Origin: Alkalinema pantanalense
GTDB lineage: Bacteria > Cyanobacteriota > Cyanobacteriia > Leptolyngbyales > Leptolyngbyaceae
DNA: 64,000 nt
Reading direction: 5' to 3'
Assembly: GCF_050753345.1 (NCBI RefSeq)
Contig: NZ_JBLZFX010000012.1
Location: 1-64,000 of the forward strand
Shown one piece after another: positions 47,693 through 56,811 of this stretch (position 1 is its first letter; the number at the start of each line of letters is the position of its first letter). The position numbers and the translations under genes are program-made. A model generated the notes under the pieces. It did no database searches, was not told the DNA's origin, and was given only the letters and a program-made list of their open reading frames with translations.

Positions 47693-48952
47693 TTAAATTG
47701 CAAACGTCTCTGTGCGGATTAAACTATCGTCTAAACCGAATGCAGATGGCCCACCCACTAACGGCAACGCATTTTTGACAAACGAAGCATCCACCAGATC
47801 CTGCGCGACTTGACTCGGTTGCAGGGCTTGCAAGAAGCTATTCTCCCCTTCTAGTTGGGTTTCCTGTAATAACTTCACTAAAGACTCCGTGTAGGAGGGA
47901 AAGGGATAGGGTTGGAAATCAATGCGGCTTCCAGGCCAATCAGGATGGGTAATGGCCCCTTGTTTACCATATACCTCCTTATCGTAATAGCTCAGTGTCC
48001 GTTGCAAAATTGGCAAGGGATGGGGGGTATATTTACCACCATCCTTCGATAGGATTTGGGCAACCTCCCCACGGTGCTCCCGCATCCAATGCTGCGCATT
48101 AACCAGAGCGTTGACGACTTTCTGTGACCAATCTTTGCGCTGCGTTAAATCATCTTCATGCATAAAGACGACACAGCAGGCATGATCTTTCCAAATATCT
48201 CCAGTGAAGCGTAAGATTTTACCTTTTTCCTGGGTTTCTGCCGCTGCATTAAAGGGTTCCGCCACGATATACCCACCAATGCTCTGATTCGCCAACGCAG
48301 ACACCATTTCAGGCGGGGGCAGAACCAGTAGATTCACCTCATTGGCTGCTAGGGGAGCATCCTTAGGCTTCCGCACTACTTGCAATCCCGCTTGTTTAAG
48401 CACTTGCTGTAGGACTACGTTATGAATCGAATACCAAAAAGGAACCGCAATCGATCGACCGCCCAAATCTGCCACTGTGGAAATGCTGGGTAGTACCGTT
48501 AATGCAGAGCCATTCGTATGATTCCAGGCCACCACTTTCCCTGGAAATTTTTTCCCGTAGCGAATCCAAATCGTTGCTGGCATGAGAATGTGAATCACAT
48601 TGACTTGTCGCGCCAGAAACGCTTCTACAATCTGTGCCCAAGAACGGAATAGGGTTGGCTGATCAGCGCTTAACCCTTCGGCTTCGTAGAGCTTCTGGGA
48701 GTGGGCAACCAGTAAGGGAGCCGCATCTGTAATTGGCAAATAACCAATCTTGACGGCAGGATTTGCATTTTCTGGGGATGGTGAACTTAGGGTTCCTTGT
48801 TTGGATGCGGTATTAGATTGACACCCCCCAATCGCCGCTGTAGTAAATGCAGAAGTGCCTAATAGACCACTAAAGCGAAGGAAATCGCGCCGACTCATGC
48901 CACAGCAAGCACAATTGAGGGGATGGAGAAAAGATCGATTCAGTTTAGACAT
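47693..48952 (-). CDS. ABC transporter binding protein, Tat-exported (NrtA/TauA-like)
   Basis: 419 residues. The N-terminus CACCGMSRRDFLRFSGLLGT is a twin-arginine signal followed by a lipobox-like AAIGGC. The mature domain reads VKIGYLPITDAAPLLVAHSQ and LYEAEGLSADQPTLF, typical of nitrate/sulfonate/taurine binding proteins. Its start overlaps the ATPase stop by one base, so the two are coupled. It would bind the organosulfur (or related) substrate for the downstream permease. The exact ligand cannot be read from sequence. Confidence 0.9.
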   Translation of the reverse strand: MSKLNRSFLHPLNCACCGMSRRDFLRFSGLLGTSAFTTAAIGGCQSNTASKQGTLSSPSPENANPAVKIGYLPITDAAPLLVAHSQKLYEAEGLSADQPTLFRSWAQIVEAFLARQVNVIHILMPATIWIRYGKKFPGKVVAWNHTNGSALTVLPSISTVADLGGRSIAVPFWYSIHNVVLQQVLKQAGLQVVRKPKDAPLAANEVNLLVLPPPEMVSALANQSIGGYIVAEPFNAAAETQEKGKILRFTGDIWKDHACCVVFMHEDDLTQRKDWSQKVVNALVNAQHWMREHRGEVAQILSKDGGKYTPHPLPILQRTLSYYDKEVYGKQGAITHPDWPGSRIDFQPYPFPSYTESLVKLLQETQLEGENSFLQALQPSQVAQDLVDASFVKNALPLVGGPSAFGLDDSLIRTETFAI

Positions 48953-49812
48953 CAGTGATCTACTAGGGTGGAAAGTTCAGTCAAAATGGACAAGCGTAAA
49001 GCCGTAAGTGCTTGGGTTTGGTGAAATCGCGGTTTAGGGGGTGGAATTGACCATTCCCGGTGAATGCGTCCAGGACGATGGTTCATTAAAACAATTCGAT
49101 CGCCCAAGAGAAGAGCTTCATCAAGGTCATGGGTCACCATCAAGACGGTACTGTGATGCTGTTCAATCACCTTTAAGAGCAATGTCTGCATTTCCAAGCG
49201 GGTAAAGGCATCCAGTGCACTAAACGGTTCGTCAAGGAGTAAGAGTTGAGGATGACGGATCAGGGTTCTGGCCAAGGCAACTCGCTGGGCCATGCCCCCA
49301 GACAGTTGATGGGGATAGGCAGATTCAAAACCTTCTAAATTGACGCTATGAATCACTTCTTCAAGGCGTGCTTTCACTTCCCGCCGAGAAAGACGGGGCA
49401 TATGTTTTAACTGCAACCCCCAGACAATGTTCTGACGCACGGTCAACCAAGGCAATAGAGCTGCATCTTGAAACACTAAGCCCACTTGGGGTTGGGGATG
49501 GTGAATGAGCTGACCTTTGAGATAAATCTCGCCCCGATCGGCGGATTGTAAACCCGCGATCGTGGACAGTAATGATGATTTACCACAACCACTCAATCCC
49601 ACTAAGCAAACCACTTCCTGGGCTTGAACCGTTAAATTAATATCGGTAAAAGCGGTCAAAGCCCGTCCACGAACTAGATATTGTTTAGATAAATTTTCTA
49701 CTCTTAACAGACTCGTAGAACGTTGGCGAACCTGTAAGGATGCGTGTGACTGTGACGATTGTGATCCATCGACTAATCCCAACTGATTCAGCTCGAAATG
49801 TGAGGGTTCCAA
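48952..49812 (-). CDS. ABC transporter ATPase (SsuB/TauB-like)
   Basis: 286 residues. Walker A GLSGCGKSSLLS, Q-loop VGLVFQDAALLPWLTV, signature LSGGMAQRVALARTL, Walker B LLLLDEPFSALD and the switch His in MVTHDLDEALLL are all present. It belongs to the SsuB/TauB/NrtD group and energises the permease encoded two genes downstream. It is the first gene of the four-gene transporter operon. The first 35 residues (Ser/Gln-rich) are an extension before the usual family start. Confidence 0.95.
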   Translation of the reverse strand: MEPSHFELNQLGLVDGSQSSQSHASLQVRQRSTSLLRVENLSKQYLVRGRALTAFTDINLTVQAQEVVCLVGLSGCGKSSLLSTIAGLQSADRGEIYLKGQLIHHPQPQVGLVFQDAALLPWLTVRQNIVWGLQLKHMPRLSRREVKARLEEVIHSVNLEGFESAYPHQLSGGMAQRVALARTLIRHPQLLLLDEPFSALDAFTRLEMQTLLLKVIEQHHSTVLMVTHDLDEALLLGDRIVLMNHRPGRIHREWSIPPPKPRFHQTQALTALRLSILTELSTLVDH

Positions 49813-49967
49813 CGATAATACTCCCAGATATTCTACGGGAATGAATTTGTTAGAGATCTGCTAGGGATTTGCTAAGGATTTGCGTAGATAAGACAGATCA
49901 TTTATTAGGAAATTTATTTAGAAATCCAGATGAATCATTCATCAGATCAATTTAATTAGAAAGCAAA

Positions 49968-51062
49968 TTAGACAAAGACATTGGAAGTCACTTTCTGTTC
50001 TCCTGAAACTGTTCGCTGTAATTCAGTCTCGAGCTGAACTAAACTCGGGGTTAAGACTGCCAGAAATCCAACTTCTCGCAGTCGTCGAGCAGTACCACTG
50101 GATTTGAAGTAGGCCATGCCACCCGTGGCTTCTAGTTCTAAGCCCACCGCATCGATCGCAAGGCGAGTCAGTGCAACTCGCACCTCAAAAATCTGACGTT
50201 CCTGCAACAGGGATCGAACGGACAATTGACTAAGCGATCGTAGTTGAGTCTCCAATTGCTCTAAGGTAATTTGAATATATTGAATTCGAGGTTGCAGAAT
50301 AGCAATGTTGGGGTGCAGATGAGCCTGAATTTCTTGGAGAGCACGGCGCACCATCCCTAGGCTTAGACCACATTGCAACAGAATAAAGGACGATCTCACT
50401 TGGGGTAAAAAGGATTGCGCGTTATCACTAATAATCCATTGCGGCGAAAGTTCCACGGCATCCAATTTGAGGGTACTTGTCCATGACGCCTGTAGACCTA
50501 ATAACTGGAGATCGATCCCCCGCTGCAACCCTGGGGTCTGGGATGGGATCGCAACCACGATCGCCTCCGCTGGACTGACTTGAGCCGCCACTGCCACCAG
50601 AAAATTATTCGGCTGTAAGTTAGACACCCAAGGAAGAAAGCCCGTTAAAGTAACCGATTGCGCCGTCCGTTGAGCTTGTAACCGTAGGGGTTCAATGCCT
50701 GCTAAATGTTTCATCGCATTGGATAACCCCGTTGCTCCAGAAATCTCAGCGCGGAGCACCTTTGGCAAAATTTCTGCTTGCAACCCAGTATTCTGGGTGC
50801 GGACTAAATATTCAATAAAGGCTCGCTGGCACCAGAATACAAAACCACTAGTCAAACAACGACCGGAAACCGTTGCGATCGCTTCAATGGCATCCAGTAA
50901 AGTTCCACCCCCGCCGCCTAGCGATTCTGGCACTCCCCAGCCAAGCCATCCGGCATCTGCAATGAGTGACAACGAGTGACCCACACTCACCGTGGAGTCC
51001 CCTTCATCTAATGCATTAGCCTGTTGTTCGAGCAATGATTCCACTTGCTGAGTCTTAAGCAT
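49968..51062 (-). CDS. Acyl-CoA dehydrogenase-like flavoprotein (DszC/SfnC-type)
   Basis: 364 residues. The fold is that of acyl-CoA dehydrogenases: N-terminal helical part with GWLGWGVPESLGGGGG, a middle beta-barrel (about 125-215) and a C-terminal helical domain with LEATGGMAYFKSSGTARRLR. The usual catalytic Glu of true dehydrogenases is not evident. Proteins of this shape include the FMNH2-dependent sulfur oxygenases DszC and SfnC. In a cluster with SsuD, SsuE and TauD-like enzymes, a sulfur-compound monooxygenase is the likelier role. Confidence 0.75.
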   Translation of the reverse strand: MLKTQQVESLLEQQANALDEGDSTVSVGHSLSLIADAGWLGWGVPESLGGGGGTLLDAIEAIATVSGRCLTSGFVFWCQRAFIEYLVRTQNTGLQAEILPKVLRAEISGATGLSNAMKHLAGIEPLRLQAQRTAQSVTLTGFLPWVSNLQPNNFLVAVAAQVSPAEAIVVAIPSQTPGLQRGIDLQLLGLQASWTSTLKLDAVELSPQWIISDNAQSFLPQVRSSFILLQCGLSLGMVRRALQEIQAHLHPNIAILQPRIQYIQITLEQLETQLRSLSQLSVRSLLQERQIFEVRVALTRLAIDAVGLELEATGGMAYFKSSGTARRLREVGFLAVLTPSLVQLETELQRTVSGEQKVTSNVFV

Positions 51063-51109
51063 TCTTTTCCATTCCCTGAGCCGAGAGACATTAAGCTGTC
51101 AAGGAATGC

Positions 51110-51640
51110 CTAATGCACATTCCGAATTTCAGTTAAACGATCGATCGGGACTCCAACGACTTCCCGCGCTTCTTCAACGGTTGCGGCATCAGGGCTATCG
51201 TAAAAACAGAGGCATTTGCTCAGGTCTTCACACACATAAGTTCGCTCAAATTTCACCGCCGGAACCTGGGCATACAAAGGCGATTTCTCCGCCTTACGTT
51301 GCAGGTAGGCTTCCATGGTCAAACCCGCAGGCAAATTCCATTCCACTAAGTAATTGGCCTGTGCTTTGCGATCGTGCACAGTTTGTAGATCTTGACCAAC
51401 TAATCGAACGGGCTGTAGGGACTCCACCGTCCATCCAATGTCTCGAAAACTTGCTTGAGCCTGTTCTGGGCTGGGGGCTTTTAAGATAATAAATAGTTGC
51501 TGTAAATCTTGGCTGACCTGCGCTTCAATCAAGTCACTAGATTGCTGAAGGGCACTCGCTGCAAGTCGATCTAATGAGGCTGCTAAAGCATCAGGATTGT
51601 GAGCTTCATCAAGCTTGCTTTCAACTAAATATAAGGTCAT
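51110..51640 (-). CDS. DUF4242-containing protein
   Basis: 176 residues from ATG 51640 (MTLYLVESKLDEAHN). The C-terminal half (about 95-176) matches DUF4242/SCO4226-type domains: ANYLVEWNLPAGLT, then VKFERTYVCEDLSKCLCFYD and VPIDRLTEIRNVH. The N-terminal half looks like a diverged second copy, so the protein is a ferredoxin-like tandem. Members can bind nickel; a role here is unknown. It lies 47 bases upstream of the flavoprotein gene on the same strand. Confidence 0.75.
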   Translation of the reverse strand: MTLYLVESKLDEAHNPDALAASLDRLAASALQQSSDLIEAQVSQDLQQLFIILKAPSPEQAQASFRDIGWTVESLQPVRLVGQDLQTVHDRKAQANYLVEWNLPAGLTMEAYLQRKAEKSPLYAQVPAVKFERTYVCEDLSKCLCFYDSPDAATVEEAREVVGVPIDRLTEIRNVH

Positions 51641-51721
51641 ACACAACGACTCCAGAACAGACTTGCAGAATAGATGACATTCCACTACTTATAAGCCTAT
51701 GGGCAGGAGTCTAGGGAGAAA

Positions 51722-51809
51722 TAGTACAATGGATACAATTACAATGAGTTTTAATAATTCTCAGCCATGGGCAAAACTGAAGGGTTGGCTAGTACAATCG
51801 ATACAATTA
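51722..51809 (-). repeat. Imperfect 20-bp direct repeat upstream of the DUF4242 gene
   Basis: TAGTACAAT(G/C)GATACAATTA occurs at 51722-51741 and 51790-51809, one mismatch, 68 bases apart. Located within 80-170 bases of the DUF4242 start, it may be a regulator site. Confidence 0.55.
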
Positions 51810-51876
51810 GAGTTAATTTTGACAAAGATTCTAAGCAGAATTCTCAGCAATTCAGAACTTTCAGTTACTCAGAATG

Positions 51877-52506
51877 CTAATCAATTTCAATTAATGTGTG
51901 GAGTAATTCCTGGAGCCGATCGTGGCCATCTCGGAAAATAGACCACCCATCTCCCACTAAAACCGCTTCAATTCCCTTCAATATAGCTAGACGTTGCACT
52001 GATGCGATCGCGGCGGCTCGATCCTGCAATTTAGCATCGGGTAATAGCGCTAAGGATCCTGCACGAGGAGCCCGGATTAAATCCCCGGTAATCAGCGTAT
52101 GGCCCCCTAACAGTAGGGCCAATTCTCCGGGGGTTTTGGAGCCGGATAGTTCGATCACTTGCAGTTGAGGAACGAGTTCATCTCCATCTCCCAACCAGCG
52201 AATCGTAGAACCTAGGCTATCCTCAAGTTTGACCAGGGTTGCCCGTTCGGCTTTGGGCGCTGCAACCTGAGCCCCCGTTTGCTGAGCGATCGAGAGGGTA
52301 TCCCGCAAGTGATCGGAGTTTGTGATCACAATCCAGTCTGCCCCTCCCAAGGATTGGAGATGCCTCCAATCATGCTTACTTAAAGGCACTGGATCAATTA
52401 AAATATTGCCACTAGGACGACTCCAGACAATTCCATTAAAGTCTATATTTCGATCTGAGTCGAAAATTGACCAACTATACAAATCTGAACGATGAAGAGA
52501 CTTCAT
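51877..52506 (-). CDS. MBL-fold-like protein with eroded metal motif
   Basis: 209 residues from ATG 52506. The outline of a metallo-beta-lactamase fold is visible: GNILIDPVPLSKHDWRHL, WIVITNSDHLRDT, LALLLGGHTLITGDLI and VLVGDGWSIFRDG. The HxHxDH metal motif is replaced by TNSDHLRD, keeping only its last Asp-His pair, so hydrolytic activity is doubtful. It stands at the upstream edge of the minus-strand sulfur run, divergent from the GST gene. Confidence 0.65.
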   Translation of the reverse strand: MKSLHRSDLYSWSIFDSDRNIDFNGIVWSRPSGNILIDPVPLSKHDWRHLQSLGGADWIVITNSDHLRDTLSIAQQTGAQVAAPKAERATLVKLEDSLGSTIRWLGDGDELVPQLQVIELSGSKTPGELALLLGGHTLITGDLIRAPRAGSLALLPDAKLQDRAAAIASVQRLAILKGIEAVLVGDGWSIFRDGHDRLQELLHTLIEID

Positions 52507-52902
52507 AACAGCTAAAATCAATAAACTTTAAATTGTTCTTTCTAGGATCCTAATGTATCGATAAAGGAGCAGTTTTGGCTAGCTTCTATAACATCTTAGA
52601 ACAAGTGAAAGATTCTAGAGTTGATTTTTTCATTCAATTTTTTTCATTCAAATTTGTATCCTAAATGCTTGTATTTTAAGTGGGACTATGAAATACTCCC
52701 ATTCAATTCACCTGTAATTATTTCCAATTCTTATAGAGTGAACGTAAAAATTCAGTCATCTTATCTTTCAAAGTATCCCGATCGATTGACTGAATAGACC
52801 TATGCGGAAAATTTAGCCTCTTCAGTTAGGCTTTCAGCACCCTTCGCTGACAACCTTGTAAGCATTTGTTCAATTACCTTAGTTTCTGAAGGAAAGTTTA
52901 CC
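52507..52902. other. 396-bp divergent intergenic region
   Basis: Between the MBL-like gene (minus) and the GST gene (plus). AT-rich, no reading frame of note. AAGGA before 52903 is the GST ribosome-binding site. Promoters for both genes are expected here, but I could not fix them. Confidence 0.5.
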
Positions 52903-53595
52903 ATGGCAACATTAGAGCTCTACTTTTCAAAAGCTTCAACGTTTTCTCAACGTACGCGCGTAGTTCTCTTGGAAAAGAAGATTGCCTTTACTCCCATTGA
53001 GGTGGATTTTCAAAATAAATCACCAGAGTTTTTACAGATTTCTCGTTATGGAAAAGTGCCAGCTATTCAGCATGGAGAGGTTAGGCTCTATGAATCTTCC
53101 ATCATTAATGAATACCTAGAAGAAGTGTTTCCCGACCCAGCACTACTCCCGAAATCCCCTGCTCAAAGAGCGATCGCGCGGATCTGGATCGACTATGTCA
53201 ACACCCGTGTTGTGCCCGCTTTCACAAAATTGCTGCGGGGCAAGAATGTCGAAGAACAGGAACAAGGACAGCGAGAATTCCTAGAATCCCTGCTTTATCT
53301 AGAACAGGAAGGGTTCAGTAAGCTGTCAGGCGATGGGCCGTATTGGTTGGGTGAGAACCTTAGCTTGGTCGATATCAGCCTCTATCCTTGGTTTGAGCGA
53401 CTTCCTGTGTTGGAACATTTTCGTCAGTTTAGCCTGCCAGATGAAACACCCCAGTTACAAGCATGGTGGCAGGAATTGCAGAAACGTCCTTCCATTCAAG
53501 CCGTAGCCAATCCAACTAGCTTTTACATTGAGCGATTTACTAAGATTTTAGGTAATCCAACCCCTTCCCCCCTTCCCCTTTCCAATCATCAATAA
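52903..53595 (+). CDS. Glutathione S-transferase family protein
   Basis: 230 residues. The thioredoxin-like N-terminal domain has LYFSKASTFSQRTRVVLLEK and the cis-Pro/glutathione site GKVPAIQHG followed by YESSIINEYLEE. The C-terminal helical domain spans about 85-215 (GENLSLVDISLYPWFERLPV). It conjugates or reduces electrophiles with glutathione. Close to sulfonate and dienelactone hydrolase genes, it may detoxify or open an organosulfur or aromatic substrate. Confidence 0.9.
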   Translation: MATLELYFSKASTFSQRTRVVLLEKKIAFTPIEVDFQNKSPEFLQISRYGKVPAIQHGEVRLYESSIINEYLEEVFPDPALLPKSPAQRAIARIWIDYVNTRVVPAFTKLLRGKNVEEQEQGQREFLESLLYLEQEGFSKLSGDGPYWLGENLSLVDISLYPWFERLPVLEHFRQFSLPDETPQLQAWWQELQKRPSIQAVANPTSFYIERFTKILGNPTPSPLPLSNHQ

Positions 53596-53750
53596 AATCA
53601 GAACGCTGAAAGCCAGGACGTTGAAGGTCAGGACATTTTTGAACTCGCGTCCAATGGCTTTCGGAACAATTTGCGATCCATCTTTGCTATCTAGCATCAC
53701 GACTGTCCAGCATTCACGACTATCCAACATATTGTTGCAGCAACCACACT

Positions 53751-54605
53751 ATGAAGCTGAGCTACTTTCCCCTCGAACGGCCAGTCAGCCGTCGTAAATT
53801 TCTCGCAACGGCAACCGTGGCAACCGGGTTTACCTTAGCAGTACACCCCATTTCCGCTGAAGTGATTACAACCGATGCCAACGGTATCGTAGCTGGTCCA
53901 GTCACGATCCCAGTTAAGGGAGAAGCCATTCCTGCCTATCGAGCAGCACCTGCCACCGGCGATAAATTTCCCATTGTCCTGGTCATCCAGGAAATTTTTG
54001 GAGTACATGAACATATTCAAGATATTACCCGTCGGTTAGCTAAGTTGGGCTACTTGGCGATCGCACCGGAATTGTTTACACGGCAGGGCGACGTCTCCAA
54101 ACTTAGCAACATTGACGACATTCGCAAAATTGTAGGCACCGTACCCGATGCCCAAGTGCTGGGGGATCTGGATGCCACTGTAGATTGGGCCATTCACTCC
54201 GCCCAAGGCGACGGCAACCGAGTAGGAATTACGGGCTTTTGCTGGGGAGGACGAATTACTTGGCTCTATGCCGCCCACAATCCCCAAGTCAAAGCGGGGG
54301 TTGCCTGGTATGGGCGCTTGGTTGGCAACGCAACGGAACTGACCCCCAAGCATCCAGTGGACATCGCTGCAAACCTCAGTGTCCCTGTGCTAGGACTGTA
54401 TGGCGGACAGGATACGGGCATTCCGTTAGAGACCGTGGAACAACTCCGGGAAAAACTGGAAGCCAGCAAGAGTCGATCGGAAATTGTGGTCTATCCCGAT
54501 GCACCCCATGCCTTTTTTGCGGATTATCGGCCCTCCTACCGCAAGGCTGATGCGCAGGATGGTTGGAAGCGCTTACAGGCATGGTTTAAGCAGCATGGAG
54601 TTTGA
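53751..54605 (+). CDS. Dienelactone hydrolase family protein, Tat-exported
   Basis: 284 residues. The start has a twin-arginine signal (SRRKFLATATVATGFTLA). The alpha/beta-hydrolase triad is visible: nucleophile Cys in GFCWGGR, Asp in YGGQDTGIP and His in DAPHAFFADY, with EIFGVHEHIQDITRR upstream. The Cys nucleophile is typical of dienelactone hydrolases, which open lactone rings. It follows the GST gene by 155 bases and may act with it; substrate unknown. Confidence 0.9.
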   Translation: MKLSYFPLERPVSRRKFLATATVATGFTLAVHPISAEVITTDANGIVAGPVTIPVKGEAIPAYRAAPATGDKFPIVLVIQEIFGVHEHIQDITRRLAKLGYLAIAPELFTRQGDVSKLSNIDDIRKIVGTVPDAQVLGDLDATVDWAIHSAQGDGNRVGITGFCWGGRITWLYAAHNPQVKAGVAWYGRLVGNATELTPKHPVDIAANLSVPVLGLYGGQDTGIPLETVEQLREKLEASKSRSEIVVYPDAPHAFFADYRPSYRKADAQDGWKRLQAWFKQHGV

Positions 54606-54648
54606 TGAGTCGAGAGCCTATATCACCACCACCATTCTGTTATTTAAT

Positions 54649-54831
54649 GTGAGTTCGACAGGCACAATTGTCCCTCACGAATCCCCTGTCCATTGACGGA
54701 GAATTTACTTTCGGGGGGTGTCGGGGGAGTAGAGTCCCCTGACAAAGCAGGGGGGCGGGGAGAAGTTCCCCGATCTTCGCTGCGGAGCAACCCCCGACGA
54801 TCGAACCGCCCCACGAATTCATCGAACTCAC
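54649..54831. repeat. GC-rich inverted-repeat element (MITE-like)
   Basis: GTGAGTTCGA (54649-54658) is inverted at 54822-54831. Nested inside are GTCGGGGG/CCCCCGAC, CCCCTG/CAGGGG and GGGGA/TCCCC hairpins. The 183-bp element is far more GC-rich than its surroundings and has no coding capacity. Confidence 0.6.
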
Positions 54832-54858
54832 GTTGATTGAAACCAACATTCCCCAAAA

Positions 54859-54918
54859 ATAGTGCGATCGTAAAACCAACCACTCGGAGATCTCTGGGCG
54901 GAATTACGATCGCACTAT
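54859..54918. terminator. 15-bp perfect stem between convergent genes
   Basis: ATAGTGCGATCGTAA (54859-54873) and its exact complement (54904-54918) with a 30-base loop. It lies between two convergent genes and could terminate both, although no long T-run follows and the loop is large. Confidence 0.5.
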
Positions 54919-54993
54919 CAAACGTCGATTAGAAATCGATTAGAAACGCTAATTCTTAGGCTGGATTTCTAACGTCTTGAACGTTGCTGGCGG

Positions 54994-55860
54994 TTAAAAT
55001 GGGCGACTTCCTGCGAGACTCACCCGCTTCAACACTCGACGATAACGCGGATCGAAGGGTTCACGATAATGTAGAGTTGCTTGATTATCCCAGTAAACAA
55101 TATCCCCTACCGACCATTTATGTTGGTAATAAAATTGTGGCTGATTGAGGTGTTTGCGCAACTTCGCAATCAGTGCCGATCCTTCTTCTGGTTCTAGCCC
55201 GACGACTTCCACCTCTGTCTCAGCCCCCAAGAACAGAATTTTTTTGCCACTTTCTGGATGGGTACGGACTAGGGGATGGGGAAACACTGGGCTGATCAGT
55301 GGAATACTCCGATCGTGTCGATATAGCGGCGCAGGTTGACTCCGATCGCGCACGAAAGGGTTATAGGTAATGAGCTGCAAATCCGCAATCTGCTCTTTGG
55401 TTGCATCATCCAAAGTCTCATAGGCTAAATTTAAATTCAGCCAATAGGTATTTCCTCCTACGGGAGGAACTTCCTCTGCATACAAAAGGGACCCACTCGA
55501 CGGATAGGGAGTCCAATGGTGATCAGCATGGAAAGATAATTCCCCTGTTCCTGTATAGCCGCCTTCAATGTTAGCCACGGGAATCACGCGGGGGGTCACA
55601 CCCGGTGCAGAAGCCAGAACGGGCGTTTCGTCAGAGGGTACAAAGAGATCGCCAAAATAGGTCGCAAAATTAAAGAGCTGATCATCCGTGAGTTTTTGAT
55701 CTTTAAAGATCAGAATATGCCGATCGCGCAGGGCTTGCTTGAGTTGCAGAATGACCTCGGGCCGCACGGGACGACTCACATCTAACCCTCTGACCACTGA
55801 ACCTAGGGGGGCTTCTAAGGGTTGAATCTTGAGTTCATCACGGGTTAATGTAGTCACCAT
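54994..55860 (-). CDS. TauD/TfdA family 2-oxoglutarate dioxygenase
   Basis: 288 residues from ATG 55860. The iron facial triad is visible: His-x-Asp in LSFHADHHWTPYPS and the distal His in NQATLHYREPFDPRYRRVLK, where the Arg binds 2-oxoglutarate. LRDRHILIFKDQKLTDDQLF is typical of TauD/AtsK. The enzyme hydroxylates taurine, other sulfonates or sulfate esters, releasing sulfite or sulfate. It is transcribed away from the aldo/keto reductase, with an 950-bp upstream space. Confidence 0.9.
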   Translation of the reverse strand: MVTTLTRDELKIQPLEAPLGSVVRGLDVSRPVRPEVILQLKQALRDRHILIFKDQKLTDDQLFNFATYFGDLFVPSDETPVLASAPGVTPRVIPVANIEGGYTGTGELSFHADHHWTPYPSSGSLLYAEEVPPVGGNTYWLNLNLAYETLDDATKEQIADLQLITYNPFVRDRSQPAPLYRHDRSIPLISPVFPHPLVRTHPESGKKILFLGAETEVEVVGLEPEEGSALIAKLRKHLNQPQFYYQHKWSVGDIVYWDNQATLHYREPFDPRYRRVLKRVSLAGSRPF

Positions 55861-56811
55861 AGTTTCCAACCTGAATGATTTTCTAACACAAAGCCCAGAC
55901 TCACAGGGTCTAAGTACCGAACTGTCCAGCACCCTTGAGTCTCAGGACTGTTGCATTAACTGAAAGTTGTCTTGTTGTTGCGAATGCAGTGATAAACTTC
56001 ACCAATTACGTCGGCTCTAAATTATTAGTCATAGCAAAATATCAAGCACTCAATTCTTCTTCCCAATCCTTGCAGTGAAGAAGTAATTTACACCCTTTGC
56101 AATCTTTGCGCACCTTAACATCTTTTATGACAAGACAGGCTTGCTTGCTAAGCGAATTAATTGTCAAGTCAATTGATTATTAATTCAATTAATAGAGTCC
56201 TAGAAATGGTTAGTTCTCTAGCATTCCCATGAATAACAGTTTCATACTCCTCTAAAAAAGACAAGTAACAGGATATACATTTTTCAATTTCACGGACTCT
56301 TCGATCATTCCTAAGAGTGATTTACATTTTTTCTCACCATCAGCTTAACGAACTTTTACCATCAGTTCATTGCCTTGTAAGTCATCATTGACCGATCATC
56401 GATCAACAATTTATAGAAATTAAGAAATATTATGGGAGCGTAAAATAACCCACAGGATGAAGAATGTATTAACTGTGACATACAAAACGATTGCAGATAG
56501 GACAGATAGTTGCAGAAGAAACAGCATGGAGTTTACTAGGCTAAATATCAACTTGAAGGAAGCACCTGAGTTTTAGTTTTTGTATGATAGATGATAGCCT
56601 AATCAACGGGGTGTAGTTTTCAGCACGCTTGAGTTATATAATTTGGCTGACATGATAAAGTGCCTATAAAAAGGATCGTTGATCCTTAAAGAATTTCTAC
56701 CTGCAAATTAGAATTCTTGTGTTGGAATTCTTGCATTCCCCTATTTGCCTTAACCTGGCTAACATCCAGCTACAACTGTGTTATTGGACTTCACGCCCCT
56801 TTAATTGATCC
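55861..56811. other. 951-bp AT-rich divergent intergenic region
   Basis: Between the dioxygenase (minus) and the aldo/keto reductase (plus). I find no gene. ATTAATTG and CAATTAAT are inverted within about 40 bases near 56,155-56,200, and TGTATTAA/GACATACA near 56,465 makes a loose dyad. Likely a regulatory region; length is unusual for this window. Confidence 0.5.

Larger units (their letters stand above)
54606..54993. other. 388-bp intergenic region rich in secondary structure
   Basis: Between convergent dienelactone hydrolase and dioxygenase genes. It has no credible gene. Two inverted-repeat structures are described separately: a GC-rich element at 54644-54836 and a 15-bp stem at 54859-54918. 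Confidence 0.6.

Noticed and set aside
51699..51941. 80-residue plus-strand frame between DUF4242 and MBL-like genes
   Set aside because: No ribosome-binding site or family, overlaps the end of the MBL-like gene and covers a promoter-like direct repeat.
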